A program made the translations under genes and the position numbers. Shown here piece by piece: positions 17,409-26,557 of a stretch of DNA of 64,000 bases. This DNA is from Streptomyces antimycoticus (GTDB lineage Bacteria; Actinomycetota; Actinomycetes; Streptomycetales; Streptomycetaceae), in contig NZ_BJHV01000001.1 in assembly GCF_005405925.1 (NCBI RefSeq), positions 186,001-250,000 of the forward strand. Reading direction: 5' to 3'. Numbering within the stretch: position 1 is the stretch's first letter; each line of letters begins with the position of its first letter. The notes beneath the pieces are model-generated. The model did no database searches and was not told the DNA's origin. It was given only the letters and a program-made list of their open reading frames with translations.

Positions 17409-18340
17409 GGAGGCGGCACCTGCTCTCCTGCCGTGGATGGTCCTGATCCGTGTGACGGTGGCCGCCCGGTGCGATGGGAGGAAGGCTCGCCGACCGGGAC
17501 GTCGTCCGTCCGCGGTGCGGCTTCGGGGTGGCGGGGCGGGACGACACGCGGCCGTCCGCTTTTGCCGAGGGTGTTACGGGTGCGGCAGTGGAAGGCGAGG
17601 AGGGCGATGAGTGCGGCGGCGGTGAACCATCCGGCCTGGATGGCGAGGTACTTCGGAAGCGGAGTGGCGGAGAACCCGGCGCCGGTGGCGGCCTGCATCG
17701 CACCGTAGGAGGGCAGGTAGCGCACCACGCTGCCGTCGGAGCTGGAGCTGTAGAGGGGATTTTGCAGGGCGAGGTCGATCACGCTGGTCATCACGATGGC
17801 GAACATGCCCTCCACCTCACGGCGCAGCAGTGAGCCGAAGGCGACGCCCAGGGCGCCATAGGTGATGCCGGCGCAAAAGAGAGCGGCGGCGAGCACGATG
17901 GGCTGCTCGGGCGCCCAGAAGGTGCGGGTGAGGATGGTCGCGTAGGCGGCCACGGCGGCGGAGGCCAGCGTCAAGGAGGTGAGTTTGGCGAGGACGAGAT
18001 GGGTGCGGGGGTAGCCGGCCAGGGCCAGTCGGCGGTCGAAGTGGCCGCCCGCGAAAGAGGCCGCGAACATCATGAAGCCGACGATCAGGGTGACGGCGTT
18101 GAGGGCGCCGGTGATCTCGGTGAGCTGGTTGCCGTGCGGGGTGAGCAGCCGGCCGGTCGCCCGCAGCCGGAAGCGGGTGTTGGTGCTGGGCACAGACCAG
18201 AACGCCAGCGCGGTCCACACGGGGATGAACAGCGCGATGAGGACCATGGCGAAGCGGTTGCGCAGATGCTCGATCAGCGCGTAGCGGGTCGCCGTCATGA
18301 AAAGGGTGCGGTTGCGGCGTACGGCTCGGGGAGGTGTCAT
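17405..18340 (-). CDS. ABC transporter permease (exporter type)
   Basis: This 311-aa membrane protein has about six hydrophobic helices and no solute-import signature. It resembles ABC-2-type permeases that pair with a stand-alone ATPase. It starts in an ATGA overlap with the ATPase stop. The hydrophilic C-terminus (about 45 residues, His/Arg/Pro-rich) ends at a TAG that lies in the CTAG of the IS right end. Because CTAG is likely the duplicated target, the stop probably pre-dated the insertion and the gene is intact. Confidence 0.75.
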   Translation of the reverse strand: MTPPRAVRRNRTLFMTATRYALIEHLRNRFAMVLIALFIPVWTALAFWSVPSTNTRFRLRATGRLLTPHGNQLTEITGALNAVTLIVGFMMFAASFAGGHFDRRLALAGYPRTHLVLAKLTSLTLASAAVAAYATILTRTFWAPEQPIVLAAALFCAGITYGALGVAFGSLLRREVEGMFAIVMTSVIDLALQNPLYSSSSDGSVVRYLPSYGAMQAATGAGFSATPLPKYLAIQAGWFTAAALIALLAFHCRTRNTLGKSGRPRVVPPRHPEAAPRTDDVPVGEPSSHRTGRPPSHGSGPSTAGEQVPPP

Positions 18341-18945
18341 GCGGTGGGCTCCGCGGTCTGCCCGTGGAGACGGCCCCCGTCCAGGCGCCACAAGGTGTCG
18401 AGGCGTTCGGCGTCGTAGGCCAGGTGGGAGACCACGAGGACCGATCGGCCGTCCTCGCGCAGCCGGGAGGCCAGGTCCCAGAACCGCTGGTAGGTCTCCC
18501 AGTCGAAGCCCTGGTAGGGCTCGTCCAGCAGCAGGGTCCGCGGATGGTGCATGAGGGCCAGGGTGAGGTTCAGCTTCTGCCGGGTTCCGCCGCTGAGAAC
18601 TCCGGCGCGTTCGTCGGCGTACTCGCTGAACTGGAGTGTCTCCATGACCTCTTCGGCTCGCACCAGGTCACTCAGGCCGTAGGCGACCTTGAAGTACCTC
18701 AGGTGCTGGCGGACGGTGAGCGCGTCGTTGAGGACGGCGGCCTGCGGGCAGTACCCGAAACCGCCGTAGTGGCGGACCGTGCCGCGATCCGGGGCCAGTT
18801 CGCCTGACAGAATCCTCAGCAGGGTCGTCTTGCCCGCGCCGTTCTCCCCGACGATTCCGGCCAGTACACCGGGGCGCAGTCGCAGGTCGACACCGCACAG
18901 CACCGCACGCCGACCGTAGGCGTGGTACACGCCGGTCACCTCCAT
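18337..18945 (-). CDS. ABC transporter ATP-binding protein (exporter type)
   Basis: This 202-aa single-domain ATPase has Walker A GENGAGKTT (about 34-42), signature LSGGT and Walker B LLLDEP. The CPQAAVLNDALTVRQHLRYFKVAYGL region is typical of CcmA/DrrA-like export ATPases for lipids, antibiotics or natural products. A strong GGAGGAGG precedes the ATG. It is divergent from the lipocalin-prenyl-synthase gene, so a role in exporting or sensing its terpenoid product is possible (inference from position only). Confidence 0.85.
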   Translation of the reverse strand: MEVTGVYHAYGRRAVLCGVDLRLRPGVLAGIVGENGAGKTTLLRILSGELAPDRGTVRHYGGFGYCPQAAVLNDALTVRQHLRYFKVAYGLSDLVRAEEVMETLQFSEYADERAGVLSGGTRQKLNLTLALMHHPRTLLLDEPYQGFDWETYQRFWDLASRLREDGRSVLVVSHLAYDAERLDTLWRLDGGRLHGQTAEPTA

Positions 18946-19098
18946 CGAAGGCCTCCTCCCCTTGGCGTTCCGCTATAACGAGCGGGCGGCGTCGAGGGCA
19001 CGGTGACGACCCGGAATCCGGGCCACGCTGTCATCCGATGAGGTGGGGCCGGTACGACAGCACCCGGTGAGCGGGGTGCGGACGTCTAGGTTTCCGGC
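18946..19098. promoter_or_regulatory. divergent promoter region, ABC exporter / prenyl synthase fusion
   Basis: These 153 bp separate two start codons facing outward, so promoters in both directions are expected. I see no clear operator palindrome. The segment near 18975-19060 is GC-rich without a convincing -10/-35 pair. Confidence 0.35.
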
Positions 19099-21399
19099 AT
19101 GACCATCTCCGCGTCCCGTCCCCCGGCGCAGGGCCCCGCGCAGGCCGCACCGCAGCACACCGCCGGCTTCGCGCCCTTCGGCCTGCCGCACCCGTCGGCC
19201 GGTGCCGAAGGGTGGTACCTCAACGGGCATCTGCGGGACGAGAGCGGCGACGAGTACACGTGGATGATCAGCGTCCTGAAACACCACGACCTGCGGGACC
19301 GCGCGGCCGGTCCGGGGTACGGCGTGCTGTCCATCTGCTCGGGCCCGGCAGGGGTCTCCCACGGCGCCTGGCTCACGCCCACCATGCACCGCGCGGTCCG
19401 CGAGGCGCTCCGCGGCGACACCGCGCAGGATCCCCGGGTCCGCGAGGCGCTGGCGGAGGCCCTCGCCGAGGGCCCGCTGCTGCCCGACCGGCTGCTGGCC
19501 GAGCCGGTGGTGGAGTCGGCCGACACGCTGGACATGTCGTTCGGGGACGTGGCCGCGCTGCGCCGTGAGGAGGACGGCGGGTTCCGCCTGGCCTTCCAGG
19601 ACCGGGAGCGCTTCGAGCTTCTCCTCACCCCCGTCAAGGGGGCGGTCCCCCAGTTCGACGCCCAGGGGCGCTATCCGGGGCGGCTTCCGACCGACGCGGA
19701 CGCGATGACGTCGTACTTCGTGCCCCGGTTGCACGTCCACGGAACCCTGCGTCGTGCGGACGGCACCCCACAGCGGGTGGAGGGGCACGCCTGGTTCGAG
19801 CAGGATTGGGGCAGCACCTACTACGACGTCGAGCGGATCCCGGGAACGCCGGACCACACCTGGGAGTGGGCCGGTATCCAGCTCGGCAACGGCTGGGAGA
19901 TCGGCTGCATTCACGCGCGCAACACCGATCCCGCCACGGGTGCCACCACGCTGGCATTCACCCGGGCCACGGTGGTTGCCCCGGACGGCGGTGTCAGCTA
20001 CCACGACGTGGACTGGCAGCCCGTGCGCCACTGGACCTCACTGGCCACCCTCAACACCTACCCCACCGCGGTGCGTGTGCGCGTCCCCGACCTCGGGCTG
20101 GATGTCGAGGTGATCGCTCCGGCGACGGAGGGCGAGGTCCGTACCCTGATCGTCGGACGCGCCTTCTGGGAGAGCCCCGCCACCGTGCGCGGCGTCATGG
20201 GAACCACGCCCGTGGCCGGCACGGCATTCCTGCAGACCCTCCCGACCAACACCATCGGCGATATCGAGCACTACATGCGCCGCACCCACGACATCGCCCG
20301 TGCGGAAGCCGCCGTGCTCTATTCCACCGATGCCACCGACCAGACCGCGCTGGGGCTGCTCACCGGCACCAGCGGCGGAACGGACCTGGACACCGCCGCC
20401 CGGATCCGCCTCCATCAGGCGGTCGCCGCTCCCGTTCTGCACCTGCTGGACAACCCCGGACGCTCCTGGCGCCCCTACGTGGCCGCGGCCGTCCTCTGCC
20501 TTCTCGGCGCCGACCCCGAGCGCTACCGGCCGCTGACCGCGGTCACCGAGCTGCTGCATGTCTCGGCGCTGGTCATCGATGACATCCAGGACAACTCGCC
20601 CACCCGGCGCGGCCGTCCGAGCGTCCACGAGATCTTCGGCACCGCTCCGGCGATCACCGCCGGCACCCTCGGCTACTACACCTTCGACGCCCTCATTCAG
20701 CGCGTCCCGCAGGCCGACGCCGCCACCATGCTGCGCATCTACCGGCTCTATCTGCGGGACCTGCGCGCCGCCCACGCCGGTCAGGCCCTCGACCTCGCCG
20801 GGCACCACACCGCGTTCGACCAAGCCGTGGCCACCGGTGACGCCCGCCCCCTCCTCGACCAGATCCGCACCGCCCACCGGCTCAAGACGGGCATGCTCGT
20901 CCGCAGCACCGCCGAGGTCTCCGCGATCCTCGGCGGCGCCGACGAGACCCAACTCGACGCGATCTGCGCGTACTTCGAGGCCGTCGGAATCGCCTACCAG
21001 ATCACCGACGACGTCTTCGACCTGTACGGGCAGTGCACCCCCGACGAACACCAGCAGGGCATCACCACCCGCTCCCCCGCCGAAGACCTCCGCAACGGCG
21101 AGGTCACCTACCCCGTGGCCCACGCCACCCGCCTCCTCGACACCACCGACCGCGGGCGCCTGCGCGACGCCCTCCGGCAGCGCTCCGACACCGGTGCGCT
21201 CCAGGCGTCCGACCTGCTGATGCGCAGCGGAGCCGTGGACGCGTGCATGGCCGAGGCCCGCGAACTCGTCGACACGACCTGGGACACCCTCGCCCCCCTG
21301 CTCCCGCCGACCCCGCACAAGGCCATGGTGCGCGCACTGGGCTGGTACGCCGCCCAACGCGAAACCGACCACATCCCCCGGACAGCCGCCCTTGGATGA
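19099..21399 (+). CDS. lipocalin-like (CrtC/AttH) domain fused to polyprenyl diphosphate synthase
   Basis: A single 766-aa protein joins two enzymes. Residues about 20-390 match the CrtC/AttH lipocalin-like superfamily (HGAWLTPTM, VEGHAWFEQDWGS, WEWAGIQLGNGWEI), which includes carotenoid hydratases and fungal Diels-Alder cyclases. Residues about 420-766 are an all-alpha trans-prenyl transferase with both aspartate-rich motifs, DDIQD at 494-498 and DDVFD at 637-641, plus the GEVTYPV helix. The second part should make a C15-C20+ prenyl diphosphate; the first could cyclise, hydrate or bind it. The linker is continuous and in frame, with no stop or new start signal. The region before the ATG lacks a strong ribosome-binding site. 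It is monocistronic and divergent from an ABC exporter. Confidence 0.8.
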   Translation: MTISASRPPAQGPAQAAPQHTAGFAPFGLPHPSAGAEGWYLNGHLRDESGDEYTWMISVLKHHDLRDRAAGPGYGVLSICSGPAGVSHGAWLTPTMHRAVREALRGDTAQDPRVREALAEALAEGPLLPDRLLAEPVVESADTLDMSFGDVAALRREEDGGFRLAFQDRERFELLLTPVKGAVPQFDAQGRYPGRLPTDADAMTSYFVPRLHVHGTLRRADGTPQRVEGHAWFEQDWGSTYYDVERIPGTPDHTWEWAGIQLGNGWEIGCIHARNTDPATGATTLAFTRATVVAPDGGVSYHDVDWQPVRHWTSLATLNTYPTAVRVRVPDLGLDVEVIAPATEGEVRTLIVGRAFWESPATVRGVMGTTPVAGTAFLQTLPTNTIGDIEHYMRRTHDIARAEAAVLYSTDATDQTALGLLTGTSGGTDLDTAARIRLHQAVAAPVLHLLDNPGRSWRPYVAAAVLCLLGADPERYRPLTAVTELLHVSALVIDDIQDNSPTRRGRPSVHEIFGTAPAITAGTLGYYTFDALIQRVPQADAATMLRIYRLYLRDLRAAHAGQALDLAGHHTAFDQAVATGDARPLLDQIRTAHRLKTGMLVRSTAEVSAILGGADETQLDAICAYFEAVGIAYQITDDVFDLYGQCTPDEHQQGITTRSPAEDLRNGEVTYPVAHATRLLDTTDRGRLRDALRQRSDTGALQASDLLMRSGAVDACMAEARELVDTTWDTLAPLLPPTPHKAMVRALGWYAAQRETDHIPRTAALG

Positions 21400-21429
21400 G
21401 CGCGGAGCAGGCCGCGAACAGGCGGTGCG

Positions 21430-22188
21430 CTACTCCTCGAGGAGTGCCTGAAGCATGGGTTTGCTCTCCTCGGTCACATACGAGGCGTAGTACTCATAGA
21501 GGTTGCAGCGCGCGAGCCGGTCGGCCCGGATGAGGTCCGCGTGGCGCACCGCCTCGAAAACCTCGGCGTGGTGGGCCACGGACTGGCGCATCAGCGCGAC
21601 GCTGTCGGGTGCCCGCTGCAGCTTGTCCTCGATGAGCGCGAGGACCGCGCCGCGCACCACCTCACCGCAGACCTGGATCAGACTGTTCCCGCCGGCCTGC
21701 GCCACCACGTCGTGGAAGGTGACATCCGCGGCACTGAAGGCCGCATATCCCTCGTCGATCGCCTCCCGCATCCGCTCCAGCGCGGTCTCGATGGCCGCCA
21801 CCTGCTCGTCGGTGCGCAGCCGGGCCGCGAGCCGGTTGGCCGAGCCCTCCAGGATCATGCGGAACTGGATCAGTTCGCTGAGCGAAATACCGTCCCTTCC
21901 GGCCAGCCGTTCAAGGGGCTTGCGCAGGTTCTCCGTGGAGTACGGCAGCACTTCGGCGCCGCGCGGATCGCCCGGTCGTGAGCGGATCAGGCCCGCGCTC
22001 TCCAGCACCCGCAGCGCCTCGCGCACGGTGGAACGGCTCACCGAGAACTGGCTCATCAGGTCCCGTTCGCTCGGCAGCCGGTCGCCGGGGCGCAGGGCGC
22101 CGCGCGCCAGCGTCTCTTCCACCTGCTCGACGACCGCCTCATAGGCACGGGTCGGACGCACCGGTCGGAAGTACGGCTCTTCTGACAC
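21430..22188 (-). CDS. GntR family regulator, FadR subfamily
   Basis: This 252-aa repressor-type protein has an N-terminal winged helix (RPGDRLPSERDLMSQFSVSRSTVREALRVLE) and a C-terminal all-helical FCD ligand domain with metal/ligand histidines (VTFHDVV, HHAEVFEA). The GTG start has AAAGGTGG upstream. It is divergent from the FGE-sulfatase pair across an operator-like site and is a paralogue (roughly half identical by eye) of the GntR gene at 36032. It probably controls the sulfatase genes and itself. Confidence 0.88.
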   Translation of the reverse strand: MSEEPYFRPVRPTRAYEAVVEQVEETLARGALRPGDRLPSERDLMSQFSVSRSTVREALRVLESAGLIRSRPGDPRGAEVLPYSTENLRKPLERLAGRDGISLSELIQFRMILEGSANRLAARLRTDEQVAAIETALERMREAIDEGYAAFSAADVTFHDVVAQAGGNSLIQVCGEVVRGAVLALIEDKLQRAPDSVALMRQSVAHHAEVFEAVRHADLIRADRLARCNLYEYYASYVTEESKPMLQALLEE

Positions 22189-22308
22189 GATCCACCTTTC
22201 TGGCGGGTTCGTTCGCTACGGGTAGCCGAACGTATCGCTCCACGTGCCGTCCCCGCGGCTCGATGACTCCCTTGACAGCAGTATTCGGACCGAAACACAC
22301 TCGTTCAA

Positions 22309-22346
22309 CTAGCCAGAATATGATGCTGGCCAGACCAGTAACCTCA
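22309..22346. promoter_or_regulatory. putative GntR operator, sulfatase side
   Basis: The palindrome CTGGCCAGACCAG (22326-22338), followed by TAACCTCA, lies between the divergent GntR and FGE genes. The same block, differing at two positions, occurs at 34447-34467 beside the second GntR-controlled locus. A near direct copy of the left half (CTAGCCAGA, 22309-22317) lies 17 bases upstream. CTGG-N5-CCAG symmetry suits FadR-subfamily regulators. Confidence 0.6.
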
Positions 22347-22393
22347 GGAGACCTTGAGACGGGCGAGCAACAGCGGCCGCGGTTGGAGGAGCG

Positions 22394-23374
22394 ATGTCAG
22401 GAGCCTGTTGCGCCCCCGCATCAGGGGGCGACCGGGAGATCGCCGAGCCGTCCGCCGTGCGGCTTCAGGCCTCGGATCGGGAGCGGGCGCAGGGACTGCG
22501 CGCCATGCTGCGCATCCCCGCCGGGACCTATCTGATGGGAGGCGATGACGCCGACGCGTTTCCCGAGGACGGTGAAGGCCCGGTCCGGGCGGTGCGGCTG
22601 TCGCCGTTCCTCATCGACGCGACCGCCGTCACCAACAGGCAGTTCGCGACGTTCGTGCGCAGCAGCGGCTACCGGACCGATGCCGAGCGCTACGGCTGGT
22701 CCTTCGTGTTCTACGCACTCGTCCACCCCGACGCCCGGCACCTGGTACGCGACGGCACGGTGGCGCAGGCACCCTGGTGGCTCGCGGTGGACGGGGCATG
22801 CTGGCAGGCGCCCTACGGGCCGGGGTCGTCCTGGACCGAGCTGTCGAACCACCCTGTCGTCCATGTCTCCTGGCGTGACGCGTCCGCCTACGCGGCATGG
22901 GCGGGCAAGCGCCTGCCCACGGAGGCGGAGTGGGAGATGGCGGCGCGCGGCGGTCTGGAGCGCGCCCGCTACCCGTGGGGGGATGAGCTGCTGCCCCGCG
23001 GGCAGCACCGCTGCAATATCTGGCAGGGGAAGTTCCCGCAGGACAACACAGGTGAGGACGGGCATCTGGGAACCGCGCCGGTCAAGTCCTACCGGCCCAA
23101 CAACCTCGGCGTGTACAACACCTCGGGCAATGTGTGGGAATGGTGCTCCGACTGGTGGAGCACCACCTGGCACGCGGCCGACCGCCCGGAGACCCGACGG
23201 GACCCGGCCGGACCTCCCACCGGTGAGGCGAAGGTGATCCGCGGCGGGTCCTACCTGTGCCACGCGTCGTACTGCAACCGCTACCGCGTCGCCGCGCGCA
23301 CCTCCAACACACCCGACAGCAGCACCGGGCACATGGGGTTCCGCTGCGCGGCGGACCTGCCCCCGCCACGCTGA
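22394..23374 (+). CDS. formylglycine-generating enzyme (sulfatase-modifying factor)
   Basis: This 326-aa protein oxidises the active-site cysteine of type I sulfatases to formylglycine. It has the FGE fold motifs IPAGTYLMGG, NHPVVHVSW, GKRLPTEAEWEMAARGG and NVWEWCSDWW. The copper-binding cysteine pair is Cys289/Cys294 (RGGSYLCHASYC), and the family's final GFRCA is present. GGAGGAG precedes the ATG. It lies 48 bp upstream of a CSPTR-type sulfatase, its obvious client. Confidence 0.92.
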   Translation: MSGACCAPASGGDREIAEPSAVRLQASDRERAQGLRAMLRIPAGTYLMGGDDADAFPEDGEGPVRAVRLSPFLIDATAVTNRQFATFVRSSGYRTDAERYGWSFVFYALVHPDARHLVRDGTVAQAPWWLAVDGACWQAPYGPGSSWTELSNHPVVHVSWRDASAYAAWAGKRLPTEAEWEMAARGGLERARYPWGDELLPRGQHRCNIWQGKFPQDNTGEDGHLGTAPVKSYRPNNLGVYNTSGNVWEWCSDWWSTTWHAADRPETRRDPAGPPTGEAKVIRGGSYLCHASYCNRYRVAARTSNTPDSSTGHMGFRCAADLPPPR

Positions 23375-23422
23375 CGGACCGCCGACACAGTGCGTCCATG
23401 TCCATGCAAAGGAGCGTCCTGG

Positions 23423-25690
23423 ATGACCAACGCCTCTCCGCATCCGCCGTCCGCGAACGGCACTTTCCACGGCAAGATCGGCACGACCTACGAGGAGTCG
23501 ACTCCGTGGTGGCCCGAGCAGCCGGCGCCGCCCGAGGACACGCCCAATGTCGTGGTCATCGTGCTCGACGACGTCGGCTTCTCCGATCTCGGCTGTTTCG
23601 GCTCGGACATCGAGACCCCCGCCATGGACGCCCTCGCCACCGGCGGTCTGCGCTACACCAACTTCCACACCACCACGCTGTGTTCGCCGACCCGGGCCTC
23701 CCTGCTGACCGGCCGGAACCACCACTCGGTGGGCATGCGGATGCTGTCCAACTTCGACACCGGCTTCCCCAGCGGCCGCGGACGGGTCACCAAGGCCGCC
23801 GCGATGCTGCCCGAGGTGCTGCGCGACAACGGCTTCAACACCATGGCCGTGGGCAAGTGGCACCTGGCGCCCATGGAGCAGACCACCGCGTCCGGGCCGT
23901 ACACCCAGTGGCCGCTCTCCCGTGGGTTCGAACGCTACTACGGATTCCTGGAAGCCGAGACGGACAGCTTCTATCCGGAACTGTTCTACGACAACCACGC
24001 CGTGGCTCCGCCGAAGACCCCGGAAGAGGGCTATCACCTCAGTGAGGACCTGGTGGACCGGGCGATCGAATTCGTCACGGACCAGACGTCGGTCACTCCC
24101 GAGAAGCCCTTCTTCATGTACATGGCCTTCGGTGCGGCACACGCCCCGCACCAGGCGCCACAGGAATACCTGGAGAAATACCGGGGCCGGTTCGACCACG
24201 GCTGGGACGTCGAGCGCGAGACCCGGCACGCCCGCCAGATCGAACGGGGCATCCTGCCGCCCGGAACCGAACTGGCCCCGCGCAACCCCGGAGTCGAGCC
24301 CTTCGACGAGCTGTCTGACGACGAGCAGAAGCTGTCCGTGCGCCTCCAGGAGGCCTACGCGGCGATGCTCGACCACACCGACCACCACATCGGCCGGTTC
24401 ATGGAATTCCTGGAGCGGATAGGGCAGCTGGAGAACACCATCACCATCCTGCTCTCGGACAACGGGGCCAGCCAGGAAGGCGGGCAGAAGGGGTCTCTCA
24501 ATCCCACCGCGTTCCAGAACGGCCTCTCCGAGGACTTCGACGAGATGCTCGCGCGGATCGACGAGATCGGCACCACGCGCGCGCACGCCAACTACCCCTG
24601 GGGCTGGGCGCAGGCGGGCAACACGCCGTTCAAGCGCTACAAGCAGAACACCCACGAGGGTGGGGTGCGCTGCCCGCTCATCGTGAACTGGCCCCGCGGG
24701 CTGTCGCGCACCGACGAGAACCGGCAGCAGTTCCACCATGTCAGCGACATCATGCCGACCCTCTTGGAACTGCTCGATCTGCAGGCGCCCGAGGTCTACC
24801 ACGGCATCCCGCAGATGCCGCTCCACGGCACGAGCATGGCCTACACGTTCGACGAGCCGACCGCGCCGACGCGCAAGGAGGCCCAGTACTTCGAGATGTT
24901 CGGGCACCGCGCGATCTGGCACGACGGCTGGAAGGCCGTCTCCTTCCATCAGCGGGGGTCCTCGTTCGACGACGACCAGTGGGAGCTCTACCACCACGAC
25001 ACCGACTTCTCGGAGTGCAACGACCTGGCGGAGACGCAGCCGGAGCAACTGCAGAAGATGGTCGCCCGCTTCTGGGTGGAGGCCGGGAAATACGATGTGC
25101 TGCCGCTGGACGACAACGGCTTCGCCCTCCGCGCGAAGATCCCGCGCCCCGGGTCGCCGCGCAGGCGCACCACCTTCACGTACTACCCGGGCATGGCGCA
25201 TCTGCCCGGCGCCGCGGTGCCACCGGTGATGAACCGCGCCCACCGCATCACCGCTTTCGTCGACCGGGCCGCCGCGTCGGATGAGGGCGTTCTGGTGTCC
25301 CTGGGCAACATCAGCAGCGGCTACGTCCTGTACGTCAAGCACAACCGGCTCGTCTACGAGTACAACTTCCTCGGCACCCGCTACACGGTGACGTCGCAGG
25401 ACGAACTCCCGCTCGGCCCGGCGGAGTTGACCTTCGACTTCATCAAGACCGGTGACGTGAAGGGCGTCGGTCGTCTGTACGTGTCCGGAATGCCGGCCGG
25501 TGAGACGGACATGCCGCAGGTCCTGCCGCACTTCTTCGGATGGCAGGGCCTCGACGTCGGCCGGGACACCCTGTCGCCCTCCTCGCCCAGCTACGACGGT
25601 GAGTTCGCGTTCACCGGCACGCTCGAGAGGGTCGTCTTCGACGTCGCGCCGGACGAAGAGGGCACGGGGCCCTTCGAGCGCGTCGACTGA
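23423..25690 (+). CDS. type I arylsulfatase
   Basis: This 755-aa sulfate-ester hydrolase has the FGly motif at Cys87 (CSPTRASLLTGR) and metal-binding Asp49-Asp50 (VLDDVGFSDLG). Further signature segments are GKWHLAP and LSDNGAS. It is longer than average sulfatases: residues beyond about 530 form a second, beta-rich domain, as in large actinobacterial arylsulfatases. There is no signal peptide, so it should act inside the cell on an imported sulfate ester. The start at 23423 is supported by AAAGGAG eight bases upstream. It is transcribed with the FGE gene and ends at a strong hairpin. Confidence 0.92.
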   Translation: MTNASPHPPSANGTFHGKIGTTYEESTPWWPEQPAPPEDTPNVVVIVLDDVGFSDLGCFGSDIETPAMDALATGGLRYTNFHTTTLCSPTRASLLTGRNHHSVGMRMLSNFDTGFPSGRGRVTKAAAMLPEVLRDNGFNTMAVGKWHLAPMEQTTASGPYTQWPLSRGFERYYGFLEAETDSFYPELFYDNHAVAPPKTPEEGYHLSEDLVDRAIEFVTDQTSVTPEKPFFMYMAFGAAHAPHQAPQEYLEKYRGRFDHGWDVERETRHARQIERGILPPGTELAPRNPGVEPFDELSDDEQKLSVRLQEAYAAMLDHTDHHIGRFMEFLERIGQLENTITILLSDNGASQEGGQKGSLNPTAFQNGLSEDFDEMLARIDEIGTTRAHANYPWGWAQAGNTPFKRYKQNTHEGGVRCPLIVNWPRGLSRTDENRQQFHHVSDIMPTLLELLDLQAPEVYHGIPQMPLHGTSMAYTFDEPTAPTRKEAQYFEMFGHRAIWHDGWKAVSFHQRGSSFDDDQWELYHHDTDFSECNDLAETQPEQLQKMVARFWVEAGKYDVLPLDDNGFALRAKIPRPGSPRRRTTFTYYPGMAHLPGAAVPPVMNRAHRITAFVDRAAASDEGVLVSLGNISSGYVLYVKHNRLVYEYNFLGTRYTVTSQDELPLGPAELTFDFIKTGDVKGVGRLYVSGMPAGETDMPQVLPHFFGWQGLDVGRDTLSPSSPSYDGEFAFTGTLERVVFDVAPDEEGTGPFERVD

Positions 25691-25702
25691 CGCACTCACG
25701 CG

Positions 25703-25741
25703 CGAGGGCCCGCCACCGGAAGCAACGGTGGCGGGCCCTCG
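25703..25741. terminator. 16-bp perfect hairpin terminator
   Basis: The arms 25703-25718 (CGAGGGCCCGCCACCG) and 25726-25741 pair perfectly around the loop GAAGCAA, and TATCTTT follows on the plus strand. It lies 12 bp after the sulfatase stop and 13 bp before the stop of the SDR gene on the other strand, so it can end both transcripts. Confidence 0.85.
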
Positions 25742-25754
25742 TATCTTTGCCGGG

Positions 25755-26552
25755 TCAGCTGGGCGGCGTATAACGTCCGTCGATCGCCGTCCAGCCTCCG
25801 TCCACGAAGAGCTGGCTGCCCGTCACGAAGGACGACGCCTCCGACGCCAAATAGACCACGGCGCCCGCCAGTTCGTCGGGCCGGGACCAGCGGCCCAGGG
25901 CACTCTTGGACGCGTAGGCCTCCGACCACTCCGGCACGGACCGGATCTGCGCGGTCAGCGGTGTGTCGACGACGCCCGGAGCGACGGCGTTGACCCGCAC
26001 GCCCGACGGGCCCAGCTCGGCCGCCGCGGTGCGCAGCAGCTGGACGAGACCGGCCTTCGTGGCCGCGTACACGCCCTGGCCCGGCTCGACGGCCACCGAA
26101 CGGATCGAGCTGAAGCCGATGATGCTCCCGCGGCCGCGTGCGGCCATGCCGCGGCCGAAGGCCCGCACCAGGTCGAAGGAGGCGCGCAGATTGAGCCCCA
26201 CGACCCGGTCGAACTCGTCCGCCGTGTAGTCGAGCAGACGCTTGCGCACGTTCGTCGCGGCGGTGAAGACGAGGACGTCGACGGCGCCGAGCTCCTCGGC
26301 GGCACGCGCGACCGCCTCGCCGTCGAGCACGTCGAGGGCGTACGCCGACATCTCCTGGCCCATCGACGCCGTCCCCGCGGCGGCCTTCAGGTCACGGTCG
26401 GCGCACACCACAGTGGCGCCGTGCGCGGCGAGCGCCAGGGCGCTCTCGCGGCCGATGCCGCTGCCGGCGCCCACCACGACCGCCTTGCGGCCGTCGAGCC
26501 GGAACAGACGGGAGTAGCTGTTCACCGCATCGGTGCGGTCGTTCTCTTGCAT
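25755..26552 (-). CDS. SDR family oxidoreductase
   Basis: This 265-aa classical short-chain dehydrogenase has the cofactor loop GAGSGIG (28-34), the catalytic Ser in GFSSIRS and the YAATK catalytic pair. A C-terminal VFVDGG-type segment (QLFVDGGWT) is as in FabG-like enzymes. The ATG at 26550-26552 lies five bases after the aldehyde dehydrogenase stop, with GAGGA overlapping that stop. It is the last gene of the long leftward operon. It likely interconverts an alcohol and a carbonyl intermediate; substrate unknown. Confidence 0.85.
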   Translation of the reverse strand: MQENDRTDAVNSYSRLFRLDGRKAVVVGAGSGIGRESALALAAHGATVVCADRDLKAAAGTASMGQEMSAYALDVLDGEAVARAAEELGAVDVLVFTAATNVRKRLLDYTADEFDRVVGLNLRASFDLVRAFGRGMAARGRGSIIGFSSIRSVAVEPGQGVYAATKAGLVQLLRTAAAELGPSGVRVNAVAPGVVDTPLTAQIRSVPEWSEAYASKSALGRWSRPDELAGAVVYLASEASSFVTGSQLFVDGGWTAIDGRYTPPS

Positions 26553-26557
26553 GGTCC

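Noticed and set aside
22272..22300. Sigma-70-type promoter with TTGACA at 22272-22277 for the FGE-sulfatase operon
   Set aside because: At 17-18 bp spacing there is no acceptable -10 hexamer, so I cannot support a promoter call.
22421..25699. Very long open frame (over 1000 codons) on the minus strand opposite the FGE and sulfatase genes
   Set aside because: It is the antisense shadow of two strongly conserved plus-strand genes. Its translation is Arg/Gly/Val-rich with no recognisable domain, as expected in high-GC DNA.
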